Positions 25,505 to 34,178 are shown, counted from the first letter of the stretch. The stretch is 45,097 nucleotides of DNA from an uncultured Methylomonas sp. (GCA_936941155.1 CAKZJE010000085.1:1-45097), one strand, 5' to 3'. Made by a program: numbers and translations. The notes: a model not told the origin generated them from the sequence alone.

Positions 25505-26157
25505 AATTTAAACTCCATTCTAAAACAAGGATCATATTGGAGAGGTTTTTGAGTCAGTGTAGCGGGAGCTGTCTCTGCCAGTTTATCCGATTTAAAACAG
25601 GATTTCCCTGTAGAATCTACATTATCAATGTGTCCATTATGATTTTCATCCCAACTTATCGTGACAATAAAAGTGCTATCATTCGTGTCGTATGGCGATG
25701 TACATCCTGCCCCCGCGCTTGTTTTACAATTAATTACAGAAAGTCGTTCAGCCACTGTACCTCTAGGTAAAATTGCTTTCACACTATTTCTCCATTCATA
25801 AATATCATTTCTTGCCATATCAATACGGCCACAACCATCTGTCGTTTTGCAATTAGGTTTCTTCCAAACACTGGCCGCAGGATTTGCAAGTAAGGTGAGA
25901 TATTGTGTCAACACTTGATCATTTACTGCCTTTTGCGCATTCTGTTCGTCATCAGTACCACTCGGGTCAAGAATAAAGTTAAGTCGAACTCTATCAACTA
26001 TGCTGTGCGCTAAAACGGATGCTTGAGTTCTGTAATAAGAGCCTGCACTGTTTTTTAAAGCGGTCGCTTGCAAGCCCATCAATCCTAATAAACCTATTGA
26101 TAAAATAACCACACAAACAATAATTTCTACCAGTGTGAAACCTGCATTTTTTTTCAT
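25501..26157 (-). CDS. pilV: Minor pilin PilV
   Basis: The 218-residue protein has the leader KKNAG and the mature start FTLVEIIVCVVILSIGLLG, then the PilV pattern MGLQATALKNSAGSYYRTQASVLAHSIVDRVR. Cysteines later in the protein (KPNCKTTDGCGRID, INCKTSAGAGC) suggest disulfides. It is coupled to pilW by a four-base overlap and lies 15 bases after the fimT gene. Confidence 0.93.
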   Translation of the reverse strand: MKKNAGFTLVEIIVCVVILSIGLLGLMGLQATALKNSAGSYYRTQASVLAHSIVDRVRLNFILDPSGTDDEQNAQKAVNDQVLTQYLTLLANPAASVWKKPNCKTTDGCGRIDMARNDIYEWRNSVKAILPRGTVAERLSVINCKTSAGAGCTSPYDTNDSTFIVTISWDENHNGHIDNVDSTGKSCFKSDKLAETAPATLTQKPLQYDPCFRMEFKL

Positions 26158-26172
26158 TGTTGCTCCTAGTTG

Positions 26173-26895
26173 TTAAGGTGGTGTGCAAGTCGCTTGCTCA
26201 ACGGGCGGTGTGCTGTCATCTTCGGGAATGCCATCTTTATCTGCATCCGCAGTGCTCACTCTGACTCGCCCTAATATATTGACTAAAACAAGCTTTAAAC
26301 TATTTGCCCCATCCACTGTGGCTTTGTTTTTATCTGTATTATTACAAAGAACAAAGCGTCCTAAAGTGTTGCTTAATCCCATTGGCGTGTAGGCAATAAA
26401 ATTCTTGAAATTATTATTCCCCCGCAAAGTATAGGTGAGAGAATCAACGGGTTGTTTAGGCGGTTGCGCTTTATATACACCCGGCAAAGCCTCATGCAGT
26501 TGCAAAATACAATCGAGTCCTGCAAGACAATCATCATTATTGCCTTTGTCGTCTACTTGACCGTCAGGCTTAAATTGATTGTTAATAGTTAATTCACCAT
26601 CAATAGGTGATGTAGTCTCCACAAAAATAACCCATCCATCTTCCCAATCACAATCGACTATATTTGTTTTTGTTGTGCAATTTTCATTTTTACGCACCAC
26701 AATTCGTTGATTGCGTTTCACCGCTTCACTGCGGGCAAAATTTAAAGTCCCAATAAACTCATTTACCACAGTCGCAAGCTTCGTACTTCTAATAACCGAG
26801 TTAAAACTAGGTATGCCAATGCTTGCCATAATAGCAATAATGGCAAGCACCACAACCAGTTCCATTAAACTAAAGCCTCGATAATACTTTTGCAT
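26173..26895 (-). CDS. fimT: FimT/GspH family pseudopilin
   Basis: The 240-residue protein has the leader MQKYYRG and helix FSLMELVVVLAIIAIMASIGIPSFN, then NEFIGTLNFARSEAVKRNQRIVV, which is the FimT/GspH signature, and GWVIFVE. I place the start at 26895, with AGGAG eight bases upstream. The frame is open further (to 26958), but those residues would put an unlikely 21-residue extension ahead of the prepilin leader. It is the first gene of the minor-pilin operon. Divergent from mutM; 26896-27122 holds both promoters. Confidence 0.9.
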   Translation of the reverse strand: MQKYYRGFSLMELVVVLAIIAIMASIGIPSFNSVIRSTKLATVVNEFIGTLNFARSEAVKRNQRIVVRKNENCTTKTNIVDCDWEDGWVIFVETTSPIDGELTINNQFKPDGQVDDKGNNDDCLAGLDCILQLHEALPGVYKAQPPKQPVDSLTYTLRGNNNFKNFIAYTPMGLSNTLGRFVLCNNTDKNKATVDGANSLKLVLVNILGRVRVSTADADKDGIPEDDSTPPVEQATCTPP

Positions 26896-27122
26896 ATTCC
26901 ATACTCCTAACCTCTGCGGTTTATTATAGAAGATACGATTTTTTTTGATAGCCTGCAAAAAACCGTTGGTCTTATCAAATCGACCATTAATCTATTTCTT
27001 TGTGTCTATACAGGCATTCTATTTCAATGCCTATACGCTTATAAAAACAACAATATTCATTATCCCAAATTACGCTATATTATACTGACATTAAGCTCAA
27101 ACACTCCCCATTAGAGGTATAC

Positions 27123-27938
27123 ATGCCCGAACTACCTGAAGTTGAAACCACCTGCAAAGGGATTCGCCCTTATCTGGTCGGCAATACCATCACCGATGTC
27201 ATCGTGCGCGAATCTCAACTGCGCTGGCGTATTCCAGACGATTTGCCGCGCACAGTTTCTGGCTTACAAATTCAATCTGTCACACGACGCGGCAAATATT
27301 GTTTATTAAACACCGATACCGGCTCAGTGATTTTACACTTAGGCATGTCTGGCAATTTGCGCATTGTCAACGCACTAGACTTTCCAAAAAAACACGACCA
27401 CGTTGATTTTATCTTTAAAAACAATGCTGTCTTACGCTTTAACGATCAACGCAAATTCGGTGCGGTGTTATGGGCGCACGGAGACGTGATGACTCATGCT
27501 TTATTAAAAGACTTAGGGCCCGAACCCTTAACCGCAGAGTTTAATGGCGACTATTTATTTTTTCGAGCAACGGCGCGAAAAATGCCCATAAAAACCTTCA
27601 TTATGGATGGGCATATTGTTGTCGGCGTGGGTAATATTTATGCCAGCGAATCTTTATTCATGGCAGGTTTGCTACCCACGCGCTCAGCAGGCAGCGTTTC
27701 TTTAGAAGAATATCAAACACTTGCGGCGGTTATTAAAATCGTTTTGCAACGCTCAATAGATCAAGGTGGCACAACGTTGCGAGATTTTCTCAATGCCGAA
27801 GGCAAACCGGGCTATTTTAGCCAATCACTTTCAGTTTACGGACGCGCGGCAATGCCTTGTTATCAATGTCAAAACCTGATTCAACAAATTAAAATCGGGC
27901 AACGCGCCAGCTATTTTTGTCCTGTCTGTCAAAAATAA
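27123..27938 (+). CDS. mutM: Formamidopyrimidine-DNA glycosylase (Fpg)
   Basis: The 271-residue bifunctional glycosylase/AP lyase removes 8-oxoguanine and formamidopyrimidines. The N-terminal MPELPEVET gives the catalytic Pro1 and Glu2. Also seen are the lysine in KYCLL, HLGMSGNL, the helix-two-turn-helix region VGVGNIYASESLF, and the C-terminal zinc finger CYQC...CPVC that ends the protein. All key residues are present. AGAGG lies ahead of the ATG. The gene is alone on the plus strand and ends at a bidirectional terminator. Confidence 0.97.
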   Translation: MPELPEVETTCKGIRPYLVGNTITDVIVRESQLRWRIPDDLPRTVSGLQIQSVTRRGKYCLLNTDTGSVILHLGMSGNLRIVNALDFPKKHDHVDFIFKNNAVLRFNDQRKFGAVLWAHGDVMTHALLKDLGPEPLTAEFNGDYLFFRATARKMPIKTFIMDGHIVVGVGNIYASESLFMAGLLPTRSAGSVSLEEYQTLAAVIKIVLQRSIDQGGTTLRDFLNAEGKPGYFSQSLSVYGRAAMPCYQCQNLIQQIKIGQRASYFCPVCQK

Positions 27939-27970
27939 ACCTGACAGGTCTTGGAGACCTGTCAGGTTTT
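27938..27970. terminator. Bidirectional terminator / AACCTGACAGGTC repeat
   Basis: The arms AACCTGACAGGTC and GACCTGTCAGGTT match perfectly around a short TTGGA-type loop, followed by TTTT. It lies between convergent mutM and the caspase gene. From memory this hairpin sequence is seen in unrelated repeat-rich genomes, so it may also be a dispersed repeat. Confidence 0.8.
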
Positions 27971-27977
27971 AACCGCA

Positions 27978-30317
27978 TTATTTTTTATCAAACACCACAA
28001 AATCACGCCCTATCGTAAAAGCGGTCGGCTCTTGTGCTGAATCTGTATAGCGTTTTGCAAAATTAGGAATAGTGCGGGTGGAAAAGTCAGCAATTTCATG
28101 TGCGCTAATTTCCTTGTTTTGCGGCATAAAATCCGCCTCGCCTCGCATTCCTTTTCCCAACACATAAGTAAACAAACCATGTCCTAATTCCGCTAATTCT
28201 GCGGCTTTTTGATTTTTGCGCGTTGCGGTAACAATGGTAATCCCTACAGAACGACTGATGGTGCGACTAAATTTACGCTGAGAATCTTGCAATTTTTTAA
28301 ACGAATCCAAACTTGCCCCAGAATAACAAGCATCTATCATCAGCAAAATATGTTGAATATTAGAATCTTTAAAAATATCGCCAATTTCAGTGGCAGAAAT
28401 TCCTACCGAAGCAAAATAGTTTAAATCACTGTGCAAAGTGGTTTCATAAGGTAAAAAATACCATTCGCCATTCACCGAAATTCCATGTCCGGCAAAATAA
28501 ATCGCCAAGGTATCTTCTTTTTCGCCATGACTTAACTCACGCAATGCCGCCAAAATACTGGCTTTATTGGCATTTTGGTTATACATCTGTTTGGAATCAA
28601 TCGACACAAACTTCAAGCCCTGCTTTTGACTCAATATTTGATTAATTAACTGCGCATCCGCAACGCTGTAATCCAAATTTAAATTTTTATCCGCATACTG
28701 ATTAATACCAATTGTTGCCAACTTTAATTTAGCCGGTTTTGCCGAGCGAGTAGAATTAAATATCGTCTCCTTACTTTGATTTTCAATGCCTATTTTATTG
28801 CTGGCAATCGCCTTCACCTGATTTTGTCCCGCTGTAGGCTGTAGCTTTAAAGTCAAAGTTCGATGCGCCTTATCATTTTCATCGGTCACTGTTGTATCTG
28901 AAACAACCGCCCTTTTTACATTGATCGCTTTTGCGTTGTGATACAAATTCACTGCGTCAATGCCGCCGCCTTGGTCATAAACATCCACTGTTAATTCCAC
29001 ATCATCATTCGTCACGGCGTTATTATTCACCGCCACTTCTAATTTAGGCGGCAAAGTAATGCCTTGCTGTATTACAGTCGGCTTGGTGATTAAATAATTT
29101 TCATCATTTAACGCGCTAGAAAGCAATCCCGGCTCATAGTATTTGTTAGCAATATTATCAAACGGAATATCTTGTTCGCCTGCTTGCCAAGACACATTGG
29201 GCATTCCAGCTTCTGAGCTATCAAATCGCCCACTGCTGTCCAACACTGTCCAGCCTTGTGTCGTCGAAATCAGTTGTAACAATTCCTTACCATCTGCCAC
29301 ATTCCATAAAAACACTTGTCCATTCTGCGTGGCGGTGATTAATTTTTTGCCTTGCGCCAACAACGCCACAGCGCGAATCGGATTATTTTCTTTCGCAATC
29401 GTGATGATTTTATTACCTTTTCCATCCGCTATCAGCACACTGCCATCAGCCAGCGCGTAACTATAAGTATTTTCTACCTTATCCACTGCCACAATCGGCG
29501 TGGATAATTTTTTTGTGCTGAGCACTGAGCCATCTTGTGTATCCCAAACCGTGCTCTCGCCATTGCCAAAAACGACTTCAAGCGAATTATCAAATTTAAA
29601 TTTTTCAAAAACAACAGGTTGTGATCCGTTTGTAAACGTTCTTAGTTTTTTTCCACTGCCGAGTCTTCTAACTTCCACTATATCGCTACCAGAGTTCTCA
29701 TCATGGCAAACAACCGCAAGATAACGTTTATCGCCAGAAAAACTGATACTGCGCACCACGCCGGACAGATTAGCTTGTTGCCACGTCATTTTGTTGGTTT
29801 TTGTATCCCATAACGTTAAGTTTTGCTTGTCACTGGCAATCAACAACAAACTGCCATCGTCAGAAACCGCTAAATCATTAATTTCGCCTAAATTCATTGG
29901 CAATGCAGCGCGTGCTTGTGCCGTCAACACATCATAACTACTAATCCCATTCGCACCGCCCGTAAACAAAACCTGTTCGTGCGCATCCACCGCAATTCGA
30001 CTCGTTTGCTTGCCAAACACCGCAGGTCTTTGAATCCCTAAATCTAAATCCCATACTCGCGTGCTACCGTCAGCTAATAATAGCGATAAAAAATGTTTAT
30101 CCGCACTAGCCTGCATTTGTTTTACTACGCCTGCGGAATTGCGCACTTTTAATTCAGGAATCACCAAGTTATCAAATAAGTTTTTGGCAATGCCGCTGCT
30201 AACAGTTCTACTGACCTGATTTGTCACTTGACTCGACATGTCAATTGATGGCGCGGCGTGCGCTAAGGGCAGAATTAACAACGATGAAACTGACAAAAAC
30301 AATGATTTTTGATTCAT
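27978..30317 (-). CDS. Exported WD40-like beta-propeller / caspase-like (C14) protein
   Basis: The 779-residue protein has a signal peptide (1-21, LILPLAHAA). Residues about 50-345 form WD40-like repeats (DGSTRVWDLD, NLTLWDTKT, ESTVWDTQDGS, GQVFLWNVADGK). An Ig-like region follows (about 420-515; DVYDQGGGIDAVNLYHN). Residues about 528-779 are a caspase/metacaspase p20-like domain with His611 in YFAGHGIS and Cys664 in IDACYSG, so the catalytic dyad is intact. C14 proteases of this kind cut after basic or acidic residues; substrate and specificity here are unknown. The export signal places the protease outside the cytoplasm. It is a close paralogue of the C-terminal part of the protein at 41381-45097. 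GAGGA precedes the ATG. Confidence 0.9.
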   Translation of the reverse strand: MNQKSLFLSVSSLLILPLAHAAPSIDMSSQVTNQVSRTVSSGIAKNLFDNLVIPELKVRNSAGVVKQMQASADKHFLSLLLADGSTRVWDLDLGIQRPAVFGKQTSRIAVDAHEQVLFTGGANGISSYDVLTAQARAALPMNLGEINDLAVSDDGSLLLIASDKQNLTLWDTKTNKMTWQQANLSGVVRSISFSGDKRYLAVVCHDENSGSDIVEVRRLGSGKKLRTFTNGSQPVVFEKFKFDNSLEVVFGNGESTVWDTQDGSVLSTKKLSTPIVAVDKVENTYSYALADGSVLIADGKGNKIITIAKENNPIRAVALLAQGKKLITATQNGQVFLWNVADGKELLQLISTTQGWTVLDSSGRFDSSEAGMPNVSWQAGEQDIPFDNIANKYYEPGLLSSALNDENYLITKPTVIQQGITLPPKLEVAVNNNAVTNDDVELTVDVYDQGGGIDAVNLYHNAKAINVKRAVVSDTTVTDENDKAHRTLTLKLQPTAGQNQVKAIASNKIGIENQSKETIFNSTRSAKPAKLKLATIGINQYADKNLNLDYSVADAQLINQILSQKQGLKFVSIDSKQMYNQNANKASILAALRELSHGEKEDTLAIYFAGHGISVNGEWYFLPYETTLHSDLNYFASVGISATEIGDIFKDSNIQHILLMIDACYSGASLDSFKKLQDSQRKFSRTISRSVGITIVTATRKNQKAAELAELGHGLFTYVLGKGMRGEADFMPQNKEISAHEIADFSTRTIPNFAKRYTDSAQEPTAFTIGRDFVVFDKK

Positions 30318-30367
30318 AATGAGTCCTCAAATAAAAGGGCAAACAAACAGTTGCAGGAATAGAAACA

Positions 30368-30496
30368 CTTTAGAGGCTGTGAAAGTATTTAAAAAACATC
30401 AAATCGTTGTTTTTAACTCATTGATTTATATTGCCTACCGGAGTCAAAAGTCGCGACTTTTGACTCCAAAATCGAATACTTTCACAGCCTCTAAAG
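30368..30496. mobile_element. MITE-like element with perfect 22-bp terminal inverted repeats
   Basis: CTTTAGAGGCTGTGAAAGTATT at 30368-30389 is matched exactly, inverted, at 30475-30496. Inside lies a perfect 28-base palindrome (30440-30467; half-site GGAGTCAAAAGTCG). There is no coding capacity for a transposase. It sits between the divergent caspase and soxB genes and probably separates or carries their promoters. The ends resemble those of IS-derived miniature elements. No clear target duplication was seen. Confidence 0.7.
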
Positions 30497-30563
30497 CTAT
30501 TGCACTCCAGCAAGATAAAAACATGACTCCGCAACATCTCAGTGCATTTTAAAAAATTAAAAA

Positions 30564-32213
30564 ATGAAACGCCGCCAATTTCTGCAATTATTAACCGCCT
30601 TAGGCATATCGCCACACATAGTGAACAGTCGCGCCTCTGACGCAAACCTCTATCAACTACCCGAATTCGGCAATACCAGAATCTTACACTTCACCGATTG
30701 CCACGCCCAATTATTGCCGATTTACTACCGCGAACCTAGTATTAATATTGGTGTAGGCAATGCCAAAAATAAACCACCGCATTTAACAGAGCAAGCCTGG
30801 TTAAACTTTTTCGGCGTAAAAAACGGCACTCGCGCCGCTCACGCTTTCACCGCATTAGAGTTTAACCATGCAGCACAACAGTATGGAAAAATGGGCGGCT
30901 TTGCCTATCTTGCCAGTTTAATTAAACAATTACGCGCCGAAGTTGGCGATGGAAACTCATTACTCCTCGATGGCGGCGACACATGGCAAGGTTCAGCAAC
31001 CGCGCTATGGACAAAAGGACAAGATATGCTTGCCGCCTGCAATCTGCTCGGAGTGGATGTGATGACCGGACATTGGGAATTTACCTACGGTCAACAGCAA
31101 GTCTTAGAAAATATTGCCGCTTTTAACGGCGATTTTGTCGCGCAAAATATTAATCTTTCAGAAGAAGCGCAATTTGCCGCAGAAACAGAAAACGCCTCTG
31201 TTTTTAAACCTTATGTGATTAAACATTTAAAAAATGCCCGCGTTGCCATTATCGGACAAGCGTTTCCTTTCACACCGATTGCTAATCCAAAACATTTTAT
31301 TCCAGACTGGCAATTTGGAATTGCAGAACACGCTTTGCAAAGCCTGATTAACGAGATTCAAACTAACAAAAAAGCCGATGTGATTGTGTTGTTATCACAT
31401 AATGGCATGGATGTAGATTTAAAACTAGCAACACGCGTGACAGGATTAGATGTGATTTTAGGCGGGCACACCCATGATGCCATCCCAAAACCTGTGTTAG
31501 TGGGAAAAACATGGGTCACAAACGCAGGCAGTCACGGCAAATTTCTCGCGGTGTTGGATTTAGAGATAAAAAATGGGCGATTAGCCGATTTGCGTTATCA
31601 ACTCCTGCCAGTTTTTTCAAATTTATTAACAGCAGATAGCGCAATGCAACGCTTAATTGACGACATCCGCGCTCCTTTTTTGGAAAAACTCCGTCAACCG
31701 TTGGCAGTCGCAGAACAGTTGTTATATCGGCGCGATAATTTTCGCGGCAGTTTCGATCAAATTTTGCTAGATGCCTTACTCAGCAGAACAGAAAGTGAAA
31801 TTGCGTTTTCCCCAGGTTTTCGTTGGGGCGCAACATTATTAGCAGGCGATACCGTGTATTTTGAAGATTTACTCAATCACACTGCGATTAGTTATCCGAA
31901 TACTTACGTTAGCGCATTATCCGGTGCGGAAATCAAAGCGATTTTGGAAGATGTGGCAGATAATTTATTCAATCCAGACCCTTATTATCAGCAAGGCGGT
32001 GATATGGTGCGCGTGGGCGGCATGACTTTTCGCTGTAACGCCGAGGCAAAAATGGGCGCACGAATTTCTGAATGTCGCTTAGGAAATGGTGAATTATTGC
32101 TGCCTTGGAAAAAATATAAGGTGTCCGGTTGGGCGGCGGTGAATAAATTGGCTTGTGCAGAACCGATTTGGGATCTTGCAGAAAAATATTTGCTCGATAA
32201 AAAAACGGTTTAA
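30564..32213 (+). CDS. soxB: Thiosulfohydrolase SoxB
   Basis: SoxB releases sulfate from sulfur-bound carrier SoxYZ during periplasmic thiosulfate oxidation. The 549-residue protein starts with a twin-arginine-type leader (KRRQFLQLL), then the dimanganese 5'-nucleotidase-like fold: Asp45 and His47 in FTDCHAQ, Asp139 in GGDTWQGS, GHWEFTYG at 169-176 (the SoxB form of the usual GNHE block), His279 in LLSHNG, and GHTHD at 301-305. The C-terminal domain has YYQQGGDMVRVGGM, typical of SoxB and not of UshA. No soxA, X, Y, Z or CD genes are in the window, so it is an orphan here. The upstream region holds a MITE-like element. Confidence 0.93.
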   Translation: MKRRQFLQLLTALGISPHIVNSRASDANLYQLPEFGNTRILHFTDCHAQLLPIYYREPSINIGVGNAKNKPPHLTEQAWLNFFGVKNGTRAAHAFTALEFNHAAQQYGKMGGFAYLASLIKQLRAEVGDGNSLLLDGGDTWQGSATALWTKGQDMLAACNLLGVDVMTGHWEFTYGQQQVLENIAAFNGDFVAQNINLSEEAQFAAETENASVFKPYVIKHLKNARVAIIGQAFPFTPIANPKHFIPDWQFGIAEHALQSLINEIQTNKKADVIVLLSHNGMDVDLKLATRVTGLDVILGGHTHDAIPKPVLVGKTWVTNAGSHGKFLAVLDLEIKNGRLADLRYQLLPVFSNLLTADSAMQRLIDDIRAPFLEKLRQPLAVAEQLLYRRDNFRGSFDQILLDALLSRTESEIAFSPGFRWGATLLAGDTVYFEDLLNHTAISYPNTYVSALSGAEIKAILEDVADNLFNPDPYYQQGGDMVRVGGMTFRCNAEAKMGARISECRLGNGELLLPWKKYKVSGWAAVNKLACAEPIWDLAEKYLLDKKTV

Positions 32214-32283
32214 TTTCTGTTTGCGATGTTGTTAAACCTGCTTGCGTAGATTTATTGCAAAATAATTTAGCGCAAAAATTTTC

Positions 32284-32336
32284 AAGACGACTGGTCGTTT
32301 TTACAAAAAAATTTCAAGACGACCAGTCGTTTTAAA
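32284..32336. repeat. Two tandem GACGACCAGTCGT palindromes
   Basis: AAGACGACTGGTCGTTTT (about 32284-32301) and AAGACGACCAGTCGTTTT (about 32316-32333) lie close together after soxB. The same motif is at 2319 and 35015. They might form hairpins that stop transcription from soxB. Confidence 0.65.
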
Positions 32337-32408
32337 AAATTCAGCAGGTTTATGGGTTAGTTTTACAAAAAAACGAAAATCTTCTTTACCTTTTTTCTTT
32401 CCAATTTA

Positions 32409-32521
32409 GGAATGAGCACGAAACAACTTATACAAGTTTATTTTGTGTAGGTGCGGATTTATCCGCACTGTGCGAATGAATTCGCACCTTATATCTACCG
32501 TTGTCGAGATTATTTCATGCG
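32409..32521. repeat. GTAGGTGCGGAT double-hairpin element, inverted relative of 5471-5569
   Basis: From GGAATGAG at 32409 through the hairpins GTGCGGATTTATCCGCAC and GTGCGAATGAATTCGCAC (within 32450-32487), it matches the reverse complement of 5471-5569, including the outer flank GAAACAACTTATNCAAG. It ends near a block (32500-32521) that also occurs at 151-172 with 20 of 22 bases identical. The 32214-32527 gap holds only these repeats. Confidence 0.65.
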
Positions 32522-32527
32522 CGTTTC

Positions 32528-33730
32528 TTAGTCTTTCAAGCAGCCGTTTTTTAACCAGGCACAAGTCGGTGGCGTTGCTTTTTGCAAACAATTATCGACC
32601 GCACAAACCACTGAGCCTAAAGTCCAGCTCGCATCCAATTTTTCAGCAGTGGGCGGAACATTTAAAGTTTGCAAATATTTTTCAAAGTAAATCGGACGAA
32701 AACAAGAGTTTATTTCATCAAAACACTGACCTTTTTGTTCACAACATTCACCAATTTGACTCTCTTTCCAGTCCGCAAATTTATCCATTAAAAACCAGTT
32801 GCTCACATCCGCTTTGTCAGAAGGAATTTTTCGATGCGTACCTTGTTGACCTTTTGCAAAATTATAAGGATCGCGGATGCCTTGGATGTCAGCTATTTGC
32901 ATTTGTTTGGCGCAATCGTTTTTATGCCAGTCTTTTTGCGTAACAGCAATGCCATAAGCGCAAGCTTCAGGAATGCCTAACGTTTTAGGTGCTTCATCCT
33001 GACCTAAGCCCAGAAAAGAATAACTGTAAATAGGGAGCAATTTTCCTTTAACCAGAATGGTTTTATTTGCATCGTCAGTCACATCACATTTTGAACAAGG
33101 AAACGTAATTTGCGAAGAAGCTCCACCCATTTCGACAGTGCCGAAGTTGTTATTGTCTTTTTCTTCGCGCACGGTCAGCCAAGCAAAAACACCTTCTTCG
33201 TAACCTGTTAAGGTGCGTGTATGAATTTTTGCAGCATCACCTACTTTTGCTTTGAGTTTTTGATTTAAATTTGTCCACAACTCGCGGCTTTTATCAGGAT
33301 TTTTTTGTTCTGCAATTCGCATTCCTGCGGTGGCATACACAACAGCAGAAACGACGTTACATTGCTGCGACCAATCAAAAGCTGACCATTTCACTTTGCC
33401 TTTTTTCTCATCAAAAGGGCCATCTTCCTTAATTTTGTCTAACGCAGAAATGACTTCAGTGGTCACGTCATCAATATCAGCAATTTTTTTGCCGCGAATT
33501 TCACGCACGGGGTCTGCCAATGCAGATGTCAATTTAGGGCCTTTATGCTCTAGCCATGTATTGTCTTTTTTTTCATAAACATATAATCGTGTGCCGCTGC
33601 TGCCTGCATCAAAAACGATGTGGCAATCAGGAAGTTTCTCAGCTTTTGCGTCAGTTTCTATAGCTTTGAGAGGAACTGAATAACCGGCAATGCAAAAATG
33701 CAACAAAAAAATAAACGAGAGTTTCTTCAT
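32528..33730 (-). CDS. Exported GDA1/CD39 family nucleoside phosphatase (apyrase / NTPDase)
   Basis: The 400-residue protein has a signal peptide (about 1-23). It carries apyrase conserved regions in order: ACR1 DAGSSGTRLYVY (41-52), ACR2 ATAGMR (133-138), ACR3 around YEEGVFAWL (177-185, with Glu179 as probable base), ACR4 MGGASSQITF (201-210), and an ACR5-like WTLGSV near the C-terminus. Enzymes of this family hydrolyse nucleoside tri- and diphosphates outside the cytoplasm. It has many cysteines, probably in disulfides, as in animal and plant ecto-apyrases. The family is mainly eukaryotic; the well-known bacterial examples are secreted Legionella NTPDases. AGGAA precedes the ATG. It stands alone, convergent with soxB. 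Confidence 0.9.
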   Translation of the reverse strand: MKKLSFIFLLHFCIAGYSVPLKAIETDAKAEKLPDCHIVFDAGSSGTRLYVYEKKDNTWLEHKGPKLTSALADPVREIRGKKIADIDDVTTEVISALDKIKEDGPFDEKKGKVKWSAFDWSQQCNVVSAVVYATAGMRIAEQKNPDKSRELWTNLNQKLKAKVGDAAKIHTRTLTGYEEGVFAWLTVREEKDNNNFGTVEMGGASSQITFPCSKCDVTDDANKTILVKGKLLPIYSYSFLGLGQDEAPKTLGIPEACAYGIAVTQKDWHKNDCAKQMQIADIQGIRDPYNFAKGQQGTHRKIPSDKADVSNWFLMDKFADWKESQIGECCEQKGQCFDEINSCFRPIYFEKYLQTLNVPPTAEKLDASWTLGSVVCAVDNCLQKATPPTCAWLKNGCLKD

Positions 33731-33806
33731 TTTATGATTCCTAGGGTTAGATTTAAGGTTAATAGGTTGCTATATCGAAACGTGTTTAGTGGATGTTTTT
33801 TTTGTC

Positions 33807-34091
33807 TTATTTTTTTGCAGAAAGCTTTTTCAACTCATCAAGACTCAAGCGAGTGATTTGCGCAATTTCTGCTCAAGATAAGTTCAAGTTAAACAACTAT
33901 TTGGCAATCGCCACTGCTTTATCGTATGTGCCTTTTTTAATGCCGCGTTCTTCACCCATCAAAAAATGGGGTCATATTTCTATTTCAACATCCAACATTT
34001 TAAACTCCTGCTGTCTGTTTAAACTTAAATCGCAATTAGCGGCTAATGTTTCCAACATGCTGATATATTCGAGTAAAGTTTTGGCATTCAG
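33807..34091 (-). pseudogene. Decayed 3' end of an Rpn family (PD-(D/E)XK) transposase/nuclease-like gene
   Basis: On the minus strand one frame reads LNAKTLLEYISMLETLAANC...FKMLDVEIEI then a stop, and after a frame change MGEERGIKKGTYDKAVAIAK, stop, LFNLNLS, stop, AEIAQITRLSLDELKKL and the natural stop at 33807. The MGEERGIKKG and IAQITxLSLDELKKL blocks are the usual C-terminal tail of Rpn-type (recombination-promoting nuclease) proteins. At least two in-frame stops and one frameshift, and loss of the catalytic N-terminal part, show it is dead. It fills most of the gap between the apyrase and scpA; the rest holds no gene. Confidence 0.75.
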
Positions 34092-34178
34092 CTAATGATA
34101 GTTAATCACGGATGTTACGCAGTTCTCAGTGAAAAGTGTATCATTTCAGACATTAAAGTCATTTGAGTTTATCCTTGC

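Noticed and set aside
30319-30552. A 77-residue plus-strand open frame in the caspase-soxB gap.
   Set aside because: It lies almost wholly in the inverted-repeat element and its two ends encode reverse images of each other, so it is not a plausible gene.
32443-32943. A 166-residue plus-strand open frame overlapping the apyrase gene.
   Set aside because: It begins in a repeat hairpin and runs antisense to a well-supported gene.
2191-34122. GGATGTTACGCA appears near 2191 and 34110.
   Set aside because: Twelve bases of match in two intergenic places is too little to call a repeat family without a genome search.
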